Positions 7,884 to 16,900 of a stretch of DNA of 64,000 nucleotides are shown piece by piece. The stretch's first letter is position 1, and every line of letters starts with the position of its first letter. The notes below the pieces were generated by a model. It saw only the letters and a list, made by a program, of their open reading frames with translations. It made no database searches and was not told the DNA's origin. A program made the position numbers and the translations under genes. Source of the stretch: Kitasatospora phosalacinea (GTDB lineage Bacteria > Actinomycetota > Actinomycetes > Streptomycetales > Streptomycetaceae); contig NZ_BSSA01000031.1 of assembly GCF_030268885.1 (NCBI RefSeq), positions 38,057 through 102,056 of the forward strand, in the 5' to 3' direction.

Positions 7884-7927
7884 GGCCCCGTCACCCCACG
7901 CCCCGCACGTCCATGGAGGAACCACCG

Positions 7928-9172
7928 ATGCACCGCACGCTGCGCCAGCTGCCCGCCGCCACCCTGACCGCGATGGTGGCCGGACTGACCCTGGTGTCCA
8001 CCACCGTCCTGCCGGTCGGCACCGCGTCCGCGTACGACCTGCGGCTGCGCGCCTGGGGCAACAACGCCAACGGGCAGCTCGGCGACGGCAGCGCCAAGAC
8101 CCAGCGGCTCACCCCCGTCTCCGTGGTCGGCATGGCCGGAGCCGAGCTCAACGGCATCGCCGCCGGAGGCACCACCAGCGGCACCACCGTCACCGGGTTC
8201 GCGCTCGCGCTGCTCGGCAACGGCACCGTCGAAGCCTGGGGCAAGAACGACAAGGGCCAGCTCGGCAACGGCACCACCAGCGCCACCGAGGACGCCGCCG
8301 TGCCGGGCCTGGTCGCCGGACTGACCGACGTCGAGGCCGTCGCCGCGGGCGGCGCGCACGCCCTCGCCCTGCTCAAGGACGGCACCGTCAAGGCGTGGGG
8401 CCTCAACGACAAGGGCCAGCTCGGCGACGGCACCACCGTCAACACCAACCTGCCCGTCACCGTCGCCGGGCTCTCCGACGTCAAGGCGATCGCCGCCGGT
8501 GACGCCTTCAGCATGGCGCTGCTCAAGGACGGCACCGTCAAGACCTGGGGCAACAACGACAAGGGCCAGCTCGGCGTCACCCCGGTGCCGGTCAGCTCCA
8601 CCGCGCCCGTCCCCGCGCCCGCGCCCGCCACCCGCAACACCGCGATGAGCATCCCCGGCCTGACCACCGTCAAGGGCATCGCCGCCGGGGCCAACCACGC
8701 CCTCGCCCTGCTCGCCGACGGCCACGTCTACGCCTGGGGCCTCAACGACAAGGGCCAGCTCGGCGACGACACGACCGCCAACAAGCCCTACCCCGTGCCC
8801 GTCCAGGAGCTCACCGACGTCACCGCGCTCTCCGCCGGGGCCACCCACAGCCTCGCCCTGCTCCAGGACCACACGCTGCGCGCCTGGGGCGCCAACGACA
8901 AGGGGCAGATCGGCGACGGCACCACCACCCAGCGCAACACCAGCGTGCCCGTGCCCGGGGTGACCGGCATCGAGGCGATCGCCTCCGGCGCCGCGCACAA
9001 CCTGGCCGTGCTCGCCGACGGCACCGTGCAGGCGTGGGGCCTCAACGACAAGGGCCAGCTCGGCGACGGCACCACCACCCAGCGCAACACCCCCGTCCAG
9101 GTGCTCGCCAAGTCCGGCAGCGTCTCCCTGGTCTCCGCGCCCAGCAACGGCAACTTCAGCCTCGCGCGCTGA
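7928..9172 (+). CDS. Secreted RCC1-repeat beta-propeller protein 1
   Basis: A 414-residue exported protein starting at ATG 7928, with GGAGGA 7 bases upstream. The signal peptide ends near GTASAYD. The rest is seven RCC1-type repeats, each with an AWG-N-GQLGDGT core (for example VKAWGLNDKGQLGDGT) followed by an AIAAG-HALALL segment. Seven repeats fit one closed seven-bladed propeller. In eukaryotes RCC1 domains bind proteins or chromatin; bacterial secreted versions are usually binding modules of unknown ligand. The many near-identical NDKGQLG repeats imply recent internal duplication. A second copy follows 27 bp downstream. Confidence 0.9.
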   Translation: MHRTLRQLPAATLTAMVAGLTLVSTTVLPVGTASAYDLRLRAWGNNANGQLGDGSAKTQRLTPVSVVGMAGAELNGIAAGGTTSGTTVTGFALALLGNGTVEAWGKNDKGQLGNGTTSATEDAAVPGLVAGLTDVEAVAAGGAHALALLKDGTVKAWGLNDKGQLGDGTTVNTNLPVTVAGLSDVKAIAAGDAFSMALLKDGTVKTWGNNDKGQLGVTPVPVSSTAPVPAPAPATRNTAMSIPGLTTVKGIAAGANHALALLADGHVYAWGLNDKGQLGDDTTANKPYPVPVQELTDVTALSAGATHSLALLQDHTLRAWGANDKGQIGDGTTTQRNTSVPVPGVTGIEAIASGAAHNLAVLADGTVQAWGLNDKGQLGDGTTTQRNTPVQVLAKSGSVSLVSAPSNGNFSLAR

Positions 9173-9199
9173 CCCGCCACCCCTAGAGAAAGGCCCTCC

Positions 9200-10477
9200 A
9201 TGACGCCCTCCCAGAACGCCGCCGCCCCCCGCACCCCGCAGCGCACCCCCCTGCGCACCAAGCTGCGCCCCGCGCTGCGGCCCGCCCTCGCCGCCGGCCT
9301 GGCCGCGTTCACCGCGCTCAGCCTGGCCGCCGTACCCGCCGGGACCGCGCACGCGCAGGAGAAGCGGCTCAAGGCCTGGGGCAACAACCGCTCCGGACAG
9401 CTCGGCGACGGCACCTGGACCGACTTCCGCACCACCTCCACCACCGTGCTCGGCCTGACCAGCGCCGAGGTCGACAAGATCGCCGCCGGTGGCGGCGGCT
9501 CCACCACCGGGCACGGGCTGGCGCTGCTCAAGGACCGCACCGTGATGTCCTGGGGCGCCAACAGCTCGGGGCAGCTCGGCGACGGCAGCGTCTTCAGCCA
9601 CAACGCGCCCGGCCAGGTCGTCAACCTCTCCAACGCCCGCGACGTCGCCGCCGGGGGCTGGCACAGCCTCGCCCTGCTCGACGACCAGACCGTGGTCGCC
9701 TGGGGCCGCAACAACTACGGGCAGCTTGGCAACGGCACCAACAGCGACAGCAGCGTCCCCGTCCGGGTCGAGGGCCTCAACAAGGTCGTCGCGATCGCCG
9801 CGGGCCTCAACCACAGCATCGCGCTGCGCGAGGACGGCACCGTCTGGGCCTGGGGCTACAACATCAACGGGCAGCTCGGCGACGGCACTTCGGCCAGCCG
9901 CAACGTCCCCGCGCCGGTCGGCGGCCTCAGCGGCGTCACCAAGATCGCGGCCGGGTGCAACCACAACCTGGCCCTGATCGGCCCGCCCAGCGGCGGCACC
10001 AGGCCCACCAGCGGCAACTCGGTCAAGGCCTGGGGCTACAACGCGACCGGACAGCTCGGCGACAACAGCACCATCAACCGGTACACGCCCGTCGACACCC
10101 AGGGCATCTGGCTCGGCGGCGTCTCGCAGATCGCCGCGGGCTGCAACCACAGCCTGGCCGTCACCGACAGCGACAACAAGCTGAAGGCCTGGGGCCAGAA
10201 CACCTCCGGGCAGGTCGGCGACGGCACCACCGACTACCGGATCACCCCCGTCCCGGTGCCCGGCATCAAGGGCGTCCAGCTGGTCGCGGGCGGCCGCGAG
10301 CACACCGTCGTGCTGCTCGGCGACAACACCGTCCGCTCCTGGGGCGCCAACGGCTCCGGCCAGCTCGGCAACGGCACCACCACCGAGAGCAGCACCCCCG
10401 TCACCACGCTCACCGCGCTGACCGGCGTGGACAAGATCGCCGCCCCGGTGGGCGGCGACTTCAGCCTCGCCAACTGA
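9200..10477 (+). CDS. Secreted RCC1-repeat beta-propeller protein 2
   Basis: A 425-residue paralog of the preceding gene, starting at ATG 9200 with GAGAAAGG upstream. It has a long basic leader and a signal peptide ending near GTAHAQE. Seven RCC1 repeats are visible, such as VVAWGRNNYGQLGNGT and VWAWGYNINGQLGDGT, so it should form a seven-bladed propeller. A small insert (GPPSGGTRPTSGNS) interrupts the fifth blade. Repeats are more diverged than in the first copy, so the pair probably arose by gene duplication followed by specialisation. A hairpin terminator follows. Confidence 0.9.
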   Translation: MTPSQNAAAPRTPQRTPLRTKLRPALRPALAAGLAAFTALSLAAVPAGTAHAQEKRLKAWGNNRSGQLGDGTWTDFRTTSTTVLGLTSAEVDKIAAGGGGSTTGHGLALLKDRTVMSWGANSSGQLGDGSVFSHNAPGQVVNLSNARDVAAGGWHSLALLDDQTVVAWGRNNYGQLGNGTNSDSSVPVRVEGLNKVVAIAAGLNHSIALREDGTVWAWGYNINGQLGDGTSASRNVPAPVGGLSGVTKIAAGCNHNLALIGPPSGGTRPTSGNSVKAWGYNATGQLGDNSTINRYTPVDTQGIWLGGVSQIAAGCNHSLAVTDSDNKLKAWGQNTSGQVGDGTTDYRITPVPVPGIKGVQLVAGGREHTVVLLGDNTVRSWGANGSGQLGNGTTTESSTPVTTLTALTGVDKIAAPVGGDFSLAN

Positions 10478-10499
10478 GGCCGCAGGAACGGACGTCCAG

Positions 10500-10526
10500 G
10501 GGCCCCCGCGACACTCGCGCGGGCCC
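10500..10526 (+). terminator. Hairpin terminator after the propeller genes
   Basis: GGGCCCCCGCG (10500-10510) pairs with CGCGCGGGCCC (10516-10526) with one mismatch and a 5-base ACACT loop, 22 bp after the stop at 10477. It is followed by TTCGCCCTTCGGTCTTC, moderately T-rich. Confidence 0.65.
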
Positions 10527-10663
10527 TTCGCCCTTCGGTCTTCAAGGGGTGCGGGCGGGGCGGGGAGTTCCGGGCGTCCTTGACAGGGCGGGGCGCCGGT
10601 AGGAAGGGTGAGGTGTAGACCACTTGGGTCCTGGCGTTCCGTCAACTCGCTTGGAGGGAAAGC

Positions 10664-11263
10664 ATGGTCGCTCTGGGTGACCCGGAGTCGTTCGCCGCTT
10701 TCGGGGCCGTGCTCTTCGACTGCGACGGCACCCTCGCCGACACCCACCCCGCCCACCACCTGGCCCTCGCGGCGACCCTGGCACCGTACGGGGTGGAGGT
10801 CAGCCGCGAGTGGTACGCGGGATACACCGGGACGTCCACGCCGGAGACGATCAGGGCTGCACTGGCCGGGCAACGGGCCGCCGCGGACGACGAGTTGGTG
10901 GACCGGCTGGTGGGCGAGTGCAGCGAGCGCTACCTCGACCACCTGGCCGCCGTCACCGAGATCGCCCCGGTCACCGCCCTGGCCCGCGCACTGTCCGGCC
11001 GCCTCCCGCTCGCCGTCGCCTCCGGCGGGACGCGCCGGACGGTGGAGGCGACGCTGCGGCACCTGGGGCTGGACGGGCTGTTCGCGTGCGCGGTGACCCG
11101 CGACGAGGTCCGGCAGGGCAAGCCCGCGCCGGACCTCTTCCTGCTGGCGGCACGGCAGTTGGGCGTCGAACCGGCGGCGTGCGTGGTGCTGGAGGACGCG
11201 GACAGCGGGCTGCTGGCGGCGGCGCGGGCGGGGATGGTGGCGGTGGACGTGCGGGGGCGCTAG
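10664..11263 (+). CDS. HAD-family hydrolase, beta-phosphoglucomutase/phosphatase type
   Basis: A 199-residue cytoplasmic enzyme with GGAGGG upstream of its ATG. It carries HAD motif I (VLFDCDGTLADT), a small helical cap at residues ~20-85, motif II in LAVASGG, a Lys in RQGKPAPDLFLLAA and motif IV in VVLEDADSGLLAA. This is the subfamily I layout of phosphoglycolate phosphatases, beta-phosphoglucomutases and sugar-phosphate phosphatases. The substrate is not predictable. It stands alone between the propeller locus and a convergent gene. Confidence 0.88.
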   Translation: MVALGDPESFAAFGAVLFDCDGTLADTHPAHHLALAATLAPYGVEVSREWYAGYTGTSTPETIRAALAGQRAAADDELVDRLVGECSERYLDHLAAVTEIAPVTALARALSGRLPLAVASGGTRRTVEATLRHLGLDGLFACAVTRDEVRQGKPAPDLFLLAARQLGVEPAACVVLEDADSGLLAAARAGMVAVDVRGR

Positions 11264-11419
11264 ACGAGGTCGCACCCGATGCCGCGGCCCTTCGGGCGGG
11301 CGGAGGGGAAGAGTTCCCCGCGGGCAAGAAGGCCAAGGGCCGCAAGCGGTCCCTCGTGACCGGTACGCGGTACGCTCGGCCTGGGCCTGGGCCTGGGCCT
11401 CGGCTCACCGGCCAGAGCC

Positions 11420-11974
11420 CTACCGGACCGGACCGGCCAGCGTTTCGATGGGCGGAAGCGGCCGGTTCGGCTCTTCCCGGGTGAGGTTCGCCAGCTCTTC
11501 GGGTGGTTCGGCGCCGTCCCGAACGGTCGTGACGTAGACCCTCGCTTCCTGCAGGCCCAGTCGCGGGGCCTGTTTGCGCAGGTGGCTCATCGCGGCCACG
11601 ACGCCCGCGGAGCGGACGAGCGCGCGAACGGCGGAGGCCAGTGGATCGGGCGCTCTGATGCCCTTGACCTGGAGGAGGTACTGCTCCTCCCAGCCCGCCT
11701 CCTCCCACGAGACGGCGGGCACGTGGTGGATGCTCCCGTCGTGCCGGTCCACCAGGTAGTGGCCCCCGACGAAGCTGCCGCGCGCGTCACGGGCGCGGGC
11801 CTGGTCCGCCGAGCGCCAGAAGACGAGCCAGCCGACCGTGCTCTCCTGCACGTGGTGGACGTCGGGCGTGGGGGCGGGCCCCCGCCACGGCCACGTCGGC
11901 AGCTCTCGGGCCAGGAAGGACTCGACCAGCCCGACGGCGCGTTCCTTGGAGATCACGATCTCATCATTCGCCAC
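11420..11974 (-). CDS. YrhB/Imm35-domain protein
   Basis: A 184-residue cytoplasmic protein starting at GTG 11974; no Shine-Dalgarno is apparent, so it may be leaderless. The core resembles the YrhB or immunity-protein-35 fold seen in many actinomycete proteins: VGWLVFWRSADQARA, then FVGGHYLVDRHDGSIHHVPA, with VGWLVFW strands and a G-D-G turn. Family members include putative immunity proteins for polymorphic toxins, but many are lone genes of unknown role. The extra C-terminal ~70 residues are of unknown nature. A short GGCCTG repeat precedes its stop on the plus strand, near 11378-11403. Confidence 0.65.
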   Translation of the reverse strand: MANDEIVISKERAVGLVESFLARELPTWPWRGPAPTPDVHHVQESTVGWLVFWRSADQARARDARGSFVGGHYLVDRHDGSIHHVPAVSWEEAGWEEQYLLQVKGIRAPDPLASAVRALVRSAGVVAAMSHLRKQAPRLGLQEARVYVTTVRDGAEPPEELANLTREEPNRPLPPIETLAGPVR

Positions 11975-12067
11975 AGGTCAACCGGTTTTCGGCCTGCCTG
12001 CGCCGCCCCGGCCCGGATCTCGAACGCGGACCGAGGCCGGGACGTCGGTGAGTCGGCGCGCGGGCGG

Positions 12068-14425
12068 TCAACTTCCCTGCGGAGAGAGGCGCTTCGCCAG
12101 GTACGGGCCGGTGCGGCTGTCGGGGGAGGCGGCGACGGCGGCCGGGGTGCCGGTGGCGAGGAGGCGGCCGCCCGCGTCACCGCCGCCGGGGCCGAGGTCG
12201 ATGACGTGGTCGGCCCCGGCGATCAGGTCGAGGTCGTGTTCGGCGACCAGGACGGTGGCGCCCGCGTCGACCAGGCGGTGCAGCTGGGCGGTGAGGACCT
12301 CGCTGTCGGCGGGGTGCAGGCCGGTGGTGGGCTCGTCCAGCAGGTAGAGGGTGTGGCGGCGGTGGGCGTGCTGGAGCTCGGCGGCGAGTTTGACCCGCTG
12401 GGCCTCGCCGCCGGAGAGCTCGGGGGCGGGCTGGCCGAGCCGCAGGTAGCCGAGGCCGACCTGCTGGAGGGTGGTGAGGACGCGGGCGGCGGGCGGGGCG
12501 TCGGCGAGGAACGCGGCGGCCTCGTCGACGGTCAGGGCGAGGACGTCGGCGATGGTGGCCCCGCGGTAGGTCACCTGCAACGTCTGCGGGTCGTAGCGGC
12601 TGCCGTGGCAGTCCGGGCAGGGGCTCCAGGCGGTGGGCAGGAACAGCAGCTCGACCTCGATCGCGCCCGCGCCCTCGCAGGTGGGGCAGCGTCCGGCGGC
12701 GACGTTGAAGGAGAACCGGCCCGCGCCGTAGCCGCGCTCCTTCGCCTCCGCGGTGGCGGCGAAGAGCTTGCGGACGCTGTCCAGCAGGCCGGTGTAGGTG
12801 GCCAGGTTGGAGCGCGGGGTGCGGCCCAGCGGGGTCTGGTCGAAGCGCACCACGCGGCGGTCCCCGGCGGCGTCGGCGACGGCCGCGAGCAGCGTCGACT
12901 TGCCCGCGCCCGACACGCCGGTGACGGCGGTGAGCACGCCCAGCGGCACCTCCACGTCCAGGCCGCGCAGGTTGTGCCGGGTGACGCCGCGCAGCCGCAG
13001 CACGCCGGTGGGGGTGCGGCCGCGGGACGGCGGCGGGGGCGGCGGGTCGAACAGGAAGCGGCGGGTCGCGGAGGCGTCCACCGTGCGCAGGCCCTCGACC
13101 GGGCCGCTGTGCAGGACGCGGCCGCCGCCGCTGCCCGCGGCCGGGCCGACGTCCACCAGCCAGTCGGCGCCGCGCACCACCGCCATGTCGTGCTCGACCA
13201 CGAACACCGAGTTCCCGGCGGCGCGCAGTTCGGTCAGGACGCGCCGCAGCGCCTCGGTGTCGGCCGGGTGCAGGCCCGCCGAGGGCTCGTCCAGGACGTA
13301 CACCACGCCGAACAGGCCGGAGCGCAACTGGGTGGCCAGGCGCAGGCGTTGGAGTTCGCCGGTGGAGAGGGTGGGGGCGGTGCGGTCGAGCGAGAGGTAG
13401 CCGAGGCCGAGGCGCTCCAGGGCGGTGAGGCGGTCGACGAGGTCGGTGGTGATCAGGGCGGCCGGGCCGTCCCCGGCGGTGTGCGGGCGCAGCAGTGCGG
13501 CGAGCCGCTCGGCGGGCAGGGCGGCCAGGCCGGTGACGTTCAGCCCGGCGAAGGTGACGGCGAGCGCTTCGGGGCGCAGCCGGTGGCCGTGGCAGTTCGG
13601 GCAGGTGGACTGCTCCAGGAAGGCGGCGGCCCGGGTGCGGGCCGCCTCGCTGCGGGACTCGGCGAAGGCCTTCAGGACCAGGCGCCGGGCACTGCTGTAC
13701 TTGCCCCGGTAGGGGCGCTGGACGCGGCCGGGCTCGCGCTCGGGGTGGACGGTGACGACCGGCTGCTCCTCGGTGAACAGGATCCACTCCCGTTCGGCGG
13801 CGGGCAGTTCGCGCCAGGGCCGGTCCAGGTCGTGCCCGAGCGCGCCGAGGATGTCGCGCAGGTTCTTGCCCTGCCAGGCGCCGGGCCAGGACGCGACGGC
13901 GCCCTGCCGGATGGAGAGCGAGTCGTCCGGGACGAGCGAGCGCTCGGTCACCCGGTGCAGCACGCCCTGCCCGTGGCACTCGGGGCAGGCGCCGGCCGGG
14001 GTGTTGGGCGAGAACGCGTCGGAGTCCAGCCGCGGCGCGCCGGGCGGGTACGTGCCGCAGCGGGAGAGCAGCATCCGCAGCAGGTTGGACGTGGTGCTGA
14101 CGGTGCCGACGGTGGAGCGGCCGGACGGGACGGAGCGGCGCTGCTCCAGCGCGACGGCGGGCGGCATGCCGGTCACGGCGTCCACCTGCGGGGCCTCGAC
14201 CTGGCGCAGCAGGCGGCGGGCGTAGGGCGAGACCGACTCCAGGTAGCGGTGCTGGGCCTGGGCGAACAGGGTGCCGAAGGCCAGCGAGGACTTGCCGGAG
14301 CCGGAGACGCCGGTGAACGCGACCACCGCCCCGCGCGGCACCGCCACCGTCACGTTCCGCAGGTTGTGCACCCGGGCGCCGCGCACCCGGACCATGCCGT
14401 CGTCGTCGATCTCGCCGTGGTTCAC
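12068..14425 (-). CDS. UvrA-like ABC ATPase (UvrA2/drug-resistance type)
   Basis: A 785-residue protein with two ABC ATPase halves. Walker A sites are GVSGSGKSSLA (~residue 40) and GVSGAGKSTLL (~500), and a signature ELSGGEAQRVKLA is near the end. Zinc-finger-like motifs CPECHGQG, CPNCHGHR and CPTCEGAG are present. It is shorter than housekeeping UvrA (about 950 residues) and lacks much of the UvrB-binding region, as in UvrA2 and DrrC-type proteins linked to tolerance of DNA-binding antibiotics. The start is GTG without a strong ribosome site; ATG 14395 is an alternative. No antibiotic gene is adjacent, so it is probably an orphan self-protection ATPase. Confidence 0.88.
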   Translation of the reverse strand: MNHGEIDDDGMVRVRGARVHNLRNVTVAVPRGAVVAFTGVSGSGKSSLAFGTLFAQAQHRYLESVSPYARRLLRQVEAPQVDAVTGMPPAVALEQRRSVPSGRSTVGTVSTTSNLLRMLLSRCGTYPPGAPRLDSDAFSPNTPAGACPECHGQGVLHRVTERSLVPDDSLSIRQGAVASWPGAWQGKNLRDILGALGHDLDRPWRELPAAEREWILFTEEQPVVTVHPEREPGRVQRPYRGKYSSARRLVLKAFAESRSEAARTRAAAFLEQSTCPNCHGHRLRPEALAVTFAGLNVTGLAALPAERLAALLRPHTAGDGPAALITTDLVDRLTALERLGLGYLSLDRTAPTLSTGELQRLRLATQLRSGLFGVVYVLDEPSAGLHPADTEALRRVLTELRAAGNSVFVVEHDMAVVRGADWLVDVGPAAGSGGGRVLHSGPVEGLRTVDASATRRFLFDPPPPPPSRGRTPTGVLRLRGVTRHNLRGLDVEVPLGVLTAVTGVSGAGKSTLLAAVADAAGDRRVVRFDQTPLGRTPRSNLATYTGLLDSVRKLFAATAEAKERGYGAGRFSFNVAAGRCPTCEGAGAIEVELLFLPTAWSPCPDCHGSRYDPQTLQVTYRGATIADVLALTVDEAAAFLADAPPAARVLTTLQQVGLGYLRLGQPAPELSGGEAQRVKLAAELQHAHRRHTLYLLDEPTTGLHPADSEVLTAQLHRLVDAGATVLVAEHDLDLIAGADHVIDLGPGGGDAGGRLLATGTPAAVAASPDSRTGPYLAKRLSPQGS

Positions 14426-14597
14426 CGCGCCACGCTAACCCGGGGGCGGGCACGGGGCGGGGAGCGGCACGGGGGGTGAAAGTTGCTGAAAGCTGTTTCT
14501 ATCGCGGTGGGATGAGCTGGGTGGACTCCGGTGAGGTGTATACCTTTTCGCCCGTTTGGCTACCCGATTTTTGTTTCCGGCGGGTGTGCAACCGAAC

Positions 14598-14619
14598 GCA
14601 AGAAGGTGAAATTTCTTGC
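14598..14619. promoter_or_regulatory. Inverted repeat upstream of the amylase gene
   Basis: GCAAGAA (14598-14604) and TTCTTGC (14613-14619) form perfect 7-bp arms around 8 bases, about 90 bp upstream of the amylase start. CTTGCA-type repeats are known in Streptomyces amylase promoters as targets of the maltose/glucose regulator of the LacI family. This site is a good candidate for the same control. Confidence 0.55.
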
Positions 14620-14705
14620 ATCAATGTCTTGACGGTGCAGCGGGTCGGGGTGGATCGTCTTCCCGTTGCTTCCTCAAGTCCCCCACCACCTTGGGAGATT
14701 CGCTG

Positions 14706-16868
14706 ATGACCCCTGTCCGTAGAACCGTGCCCGTGGCGGCCGCGGCCGGTGCCCTGGTACTGGGCGCGCTGCTGCCGCTCGGCCTGCAGGGCGCCGCGCA
14801 GGCCGCCGCCACCCCCAACGGCGGCGACGTGATCGCCAACCTGTTCCAGTGGAACTGGAACTCGGTCGCGGCCGAGTGCACGAACGTCCTGGGGCCGAAG
14901 GGCTACGGGGCGGTGCAGGTGGCCCCGCCGCAGGAGTCGATCTCGGTGCCGGGGCACCCCTGGTGGGAGGTCTACCAGCCGGTCTCGTACAACCTGAACA
15001 GCCGGATGGGCACCGACGCGCAGTTCCGGGCCATGGTGACGGCCTGTCACAACGCCGGCGTGAAGGTGTACGCCGACGCGGTGATCAACCACATGGCCGG
15101 CGCCAACCAGAGCAGCACCACCGGTTACGGCGGCTCGGGGTTCAACCCGGCGGCGTACAGCTACTCGGCGGTGCCCTACTCCAAGTCGGACTTCCACGGC
15201 TCCCCGCCGTGTCCCAACGCGGACCTGAGCGTCACCGACTGGAACAACGTCACCCAGGTCCAGGAGTGCCAGGCGCTGAACCTGGAGGACCTGAGCACCG
15301 AGAGCGACTACGTCCGCGGCAAGATCGCCGGCTACCTCAACTCCCTGATCGGCGCGGGCGTCGACGGCTTCCGGGTGGACACGGCGAAGCACATCGCGCA
15401 GACCGACATGGCGAACATCCTCTCCCGGCTCAGCGACACCCGGTGGGGCGGGCGCCCGTACGTCTACCAGGAGATCTTCCCCGGCGGCGGCAGCCAGTTG
15501 GCGCCCGCCGCCTTCGAGAGCAACGGCAGCGTGCTGGAGTTCACCTACGCCTCCAAGCTCTCCCAGCAGTTCAACGGCAACATCGCCAACCTCAAGACCT
15601 TCGGGCAGAGTTGGGGCTTCGAGCCGAGCGACAAGTCCAACGTCATGGTGACCAACCACGACCTGGAGCGCGACAGGACCACGCTCACCTACAACGACGG
15701 CTCCAAGTACAGGCTGGCGCACGTCTTCGAGCTCGCCTGGGGCTACGGCACCCCGCAGGTCTACTCCGGCTTCCGGTTCAACAACAAGGAGGACTCGCCG
15801 CCCGCCGACGGCAACGGCTTCGTCACCGACGTCAACTGCGGCAACGGCACCTGGACCTGCACCGACCGCGACCGGGGCATCTCCAACATGGTCGGCTGGC
15901 ACAACGCCACCCAGGGCCAGCCCATCGCCAACTGGTGGGACAACGGCAACAACGCGATCGCCTTCAGCCGCGGCAGCAAGGGCTGGGTCGCCATCAACAA
16001 CAGCGGCTCCGCGGTCACCCAGACCTTCACCACCGGCCTGGCCGCCGGCACCTACTGCGACGTCATCCACGGCGACCTCAGCGGCTCCAACTGCACCGGC
16101 CCGACCGTGAGCGTGGACGGCTCCGGCAGGGCGACGGTCACCGTCAACGCGGGTGACGCGGTCGCGCTGTACGCCGCCACCACCGGCACCGCGAGCCCCA
16201 GCCCCAGCAGCAGCGCCAGCCCGAGCGGCAGCGCCAGCCCTTCGCCGTCCGCCAGCTCGACCAAGCCCGGCGGCACGGTCACCGAGACGTTCAACGAGAA
16301 CAGGACCACCGTCAGCGGCCAGAACGTCTACCTGGTCGGCTCCCTGCCGCAGCTCGGCAGCTGGGACCCGAACGCGGCCGTCGCGCTCTCCCCGGCCGGC
16401 TACCCCGTGTGGAGCGGCAGCGTCCAACTGCCCGCCAACACCGCCTTCGAGTACAAGTACATCGTCAAGGACGCGTCCGGGAACGTCACCTGGGAGAGCG
16501 GCGCCAACCACAGCGCCAACTCCGGTGCCAACGGCGGCACGCTCAACGACAGTTGGGGCGGTGCCACCGCGACCGGCCAGGTCACGGTGAACTTCTCCGA
16601 GAACAGGACCACCGTCTACGGGCAGAACGTCTACCTGGTCGGCTCCACCGCCCAGCTCGGCAGTTGGAACCCCGCCAACGCGCTGCCGATGTCCTCGGCC
16701 TCGTACCCGAACTGGACGCTCTCGCTCACCCTGCCCGCGAGCACCGCCTTCGAGTACAAGTACCTCGTCAAGGACGCGTCCGGGAACGTCACCTGGGAGA
16801 GCGGCGCCAACCGCATCTACACCACCGGTGCCTCCGGGACGGTCACCCTCAACGACAGCTGGAAGTAG
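14706..16868 (+). CDS. Secreted alpha-amylase with two C-terminal starch-binding domains
   Basis: A 720-residue exported GH13 alpha-amylase (endo-hydrolysis of alpha-1,4-glucan). The ATG at 14706 has GGGAG 8 bases upstream. A signal peptide of about 37 residues is followed by the barrel: VYADAVINHM, GFRVDTAKHI (nucleophile Asp ~222), YVYQEIFPG (acid Glu ~256) and VMVTNHDLERD. An all-beta C-domain precedes a Ser/Pro linker (residues ~497-520). Two CBM20 modules follow, each with GQNVYLVGS-QLGSW and AFEYKYIVKDASGNVTWESG. Their DNA shares a 69-nt block with a single visible difference, so the duplication is recent. Most streptomycete amylases have one CBM20. Confidence 0.95.
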   Translation: MTPVRRTVPVAAAAGALVLGALLPLGLQGAAQAAATPNGGDVIANLFQWNWNSVAAECTNVLGPKGYGAVQVAPPQESISVPGHPWWEVYQPVSYNLNSRMGTDAQFRAMVTACHNAGVKVYADAVINHMAGANQSSTTGYGGSGFNPAAYSYSAVPYSKSDFHGSPPCPNADLSVTDWNNVTQVQECQALNLEDLSTESDYVRGKIAGYLNSLIGAGVDGFRVDTAKHIAQTDMANILSRLSDTRWGGRPYVYQEIFPGGGSQLAPAAFESNGSVLEFTYASKLSQQFNGNIANLKTFGQSWGFEPSDKSNVMVTNHDLERDRTTLTYNDGSKYRLAHVFELAWGYGTPQVYSGFRFNNKEDSPPADGNGFVTDVNCGNGTWTCTDRDRGISNMVGWHNATQGQPIANWWDNGNNAIAFSRGSKGWVAINNSGSAVTQTFTTGLAAGTYCDVIHGDLSGSNCTGPTVSVDGSGRATVTVNAGDAVALYAATTGTASPSPSSSASPSGSASPSPSASSTKPGGTVTETFNENRTTVSGQNVYLVGSLPQLGSWDPNAAVALSPAGYPVWSGSVQLPANTAFEYKYIVKDASGNVTWESGANHSANSGANGGTLNDSWGGATATGQVTVNFSENRTTVYGQNVYLVGSTAQLGSWNPANALPMSSASYPNWTLSLTLPASTAFEYKYLVKDASGNVTWESGANRIYTTGASGTVTLNDSWK

Positions 16869-16900
16869 CCCCCGTCCGGGGCCCGAGACCCCCACGGAAT

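Noticed and set aside
7523..11275. 1,250-residue minus-strand frame opposite the RCC1 genes
   Set aside because: It is the antisense shadow of the RCC1 repeats (periodic GGAVAELALVVEAP-like text) and has no start signals.
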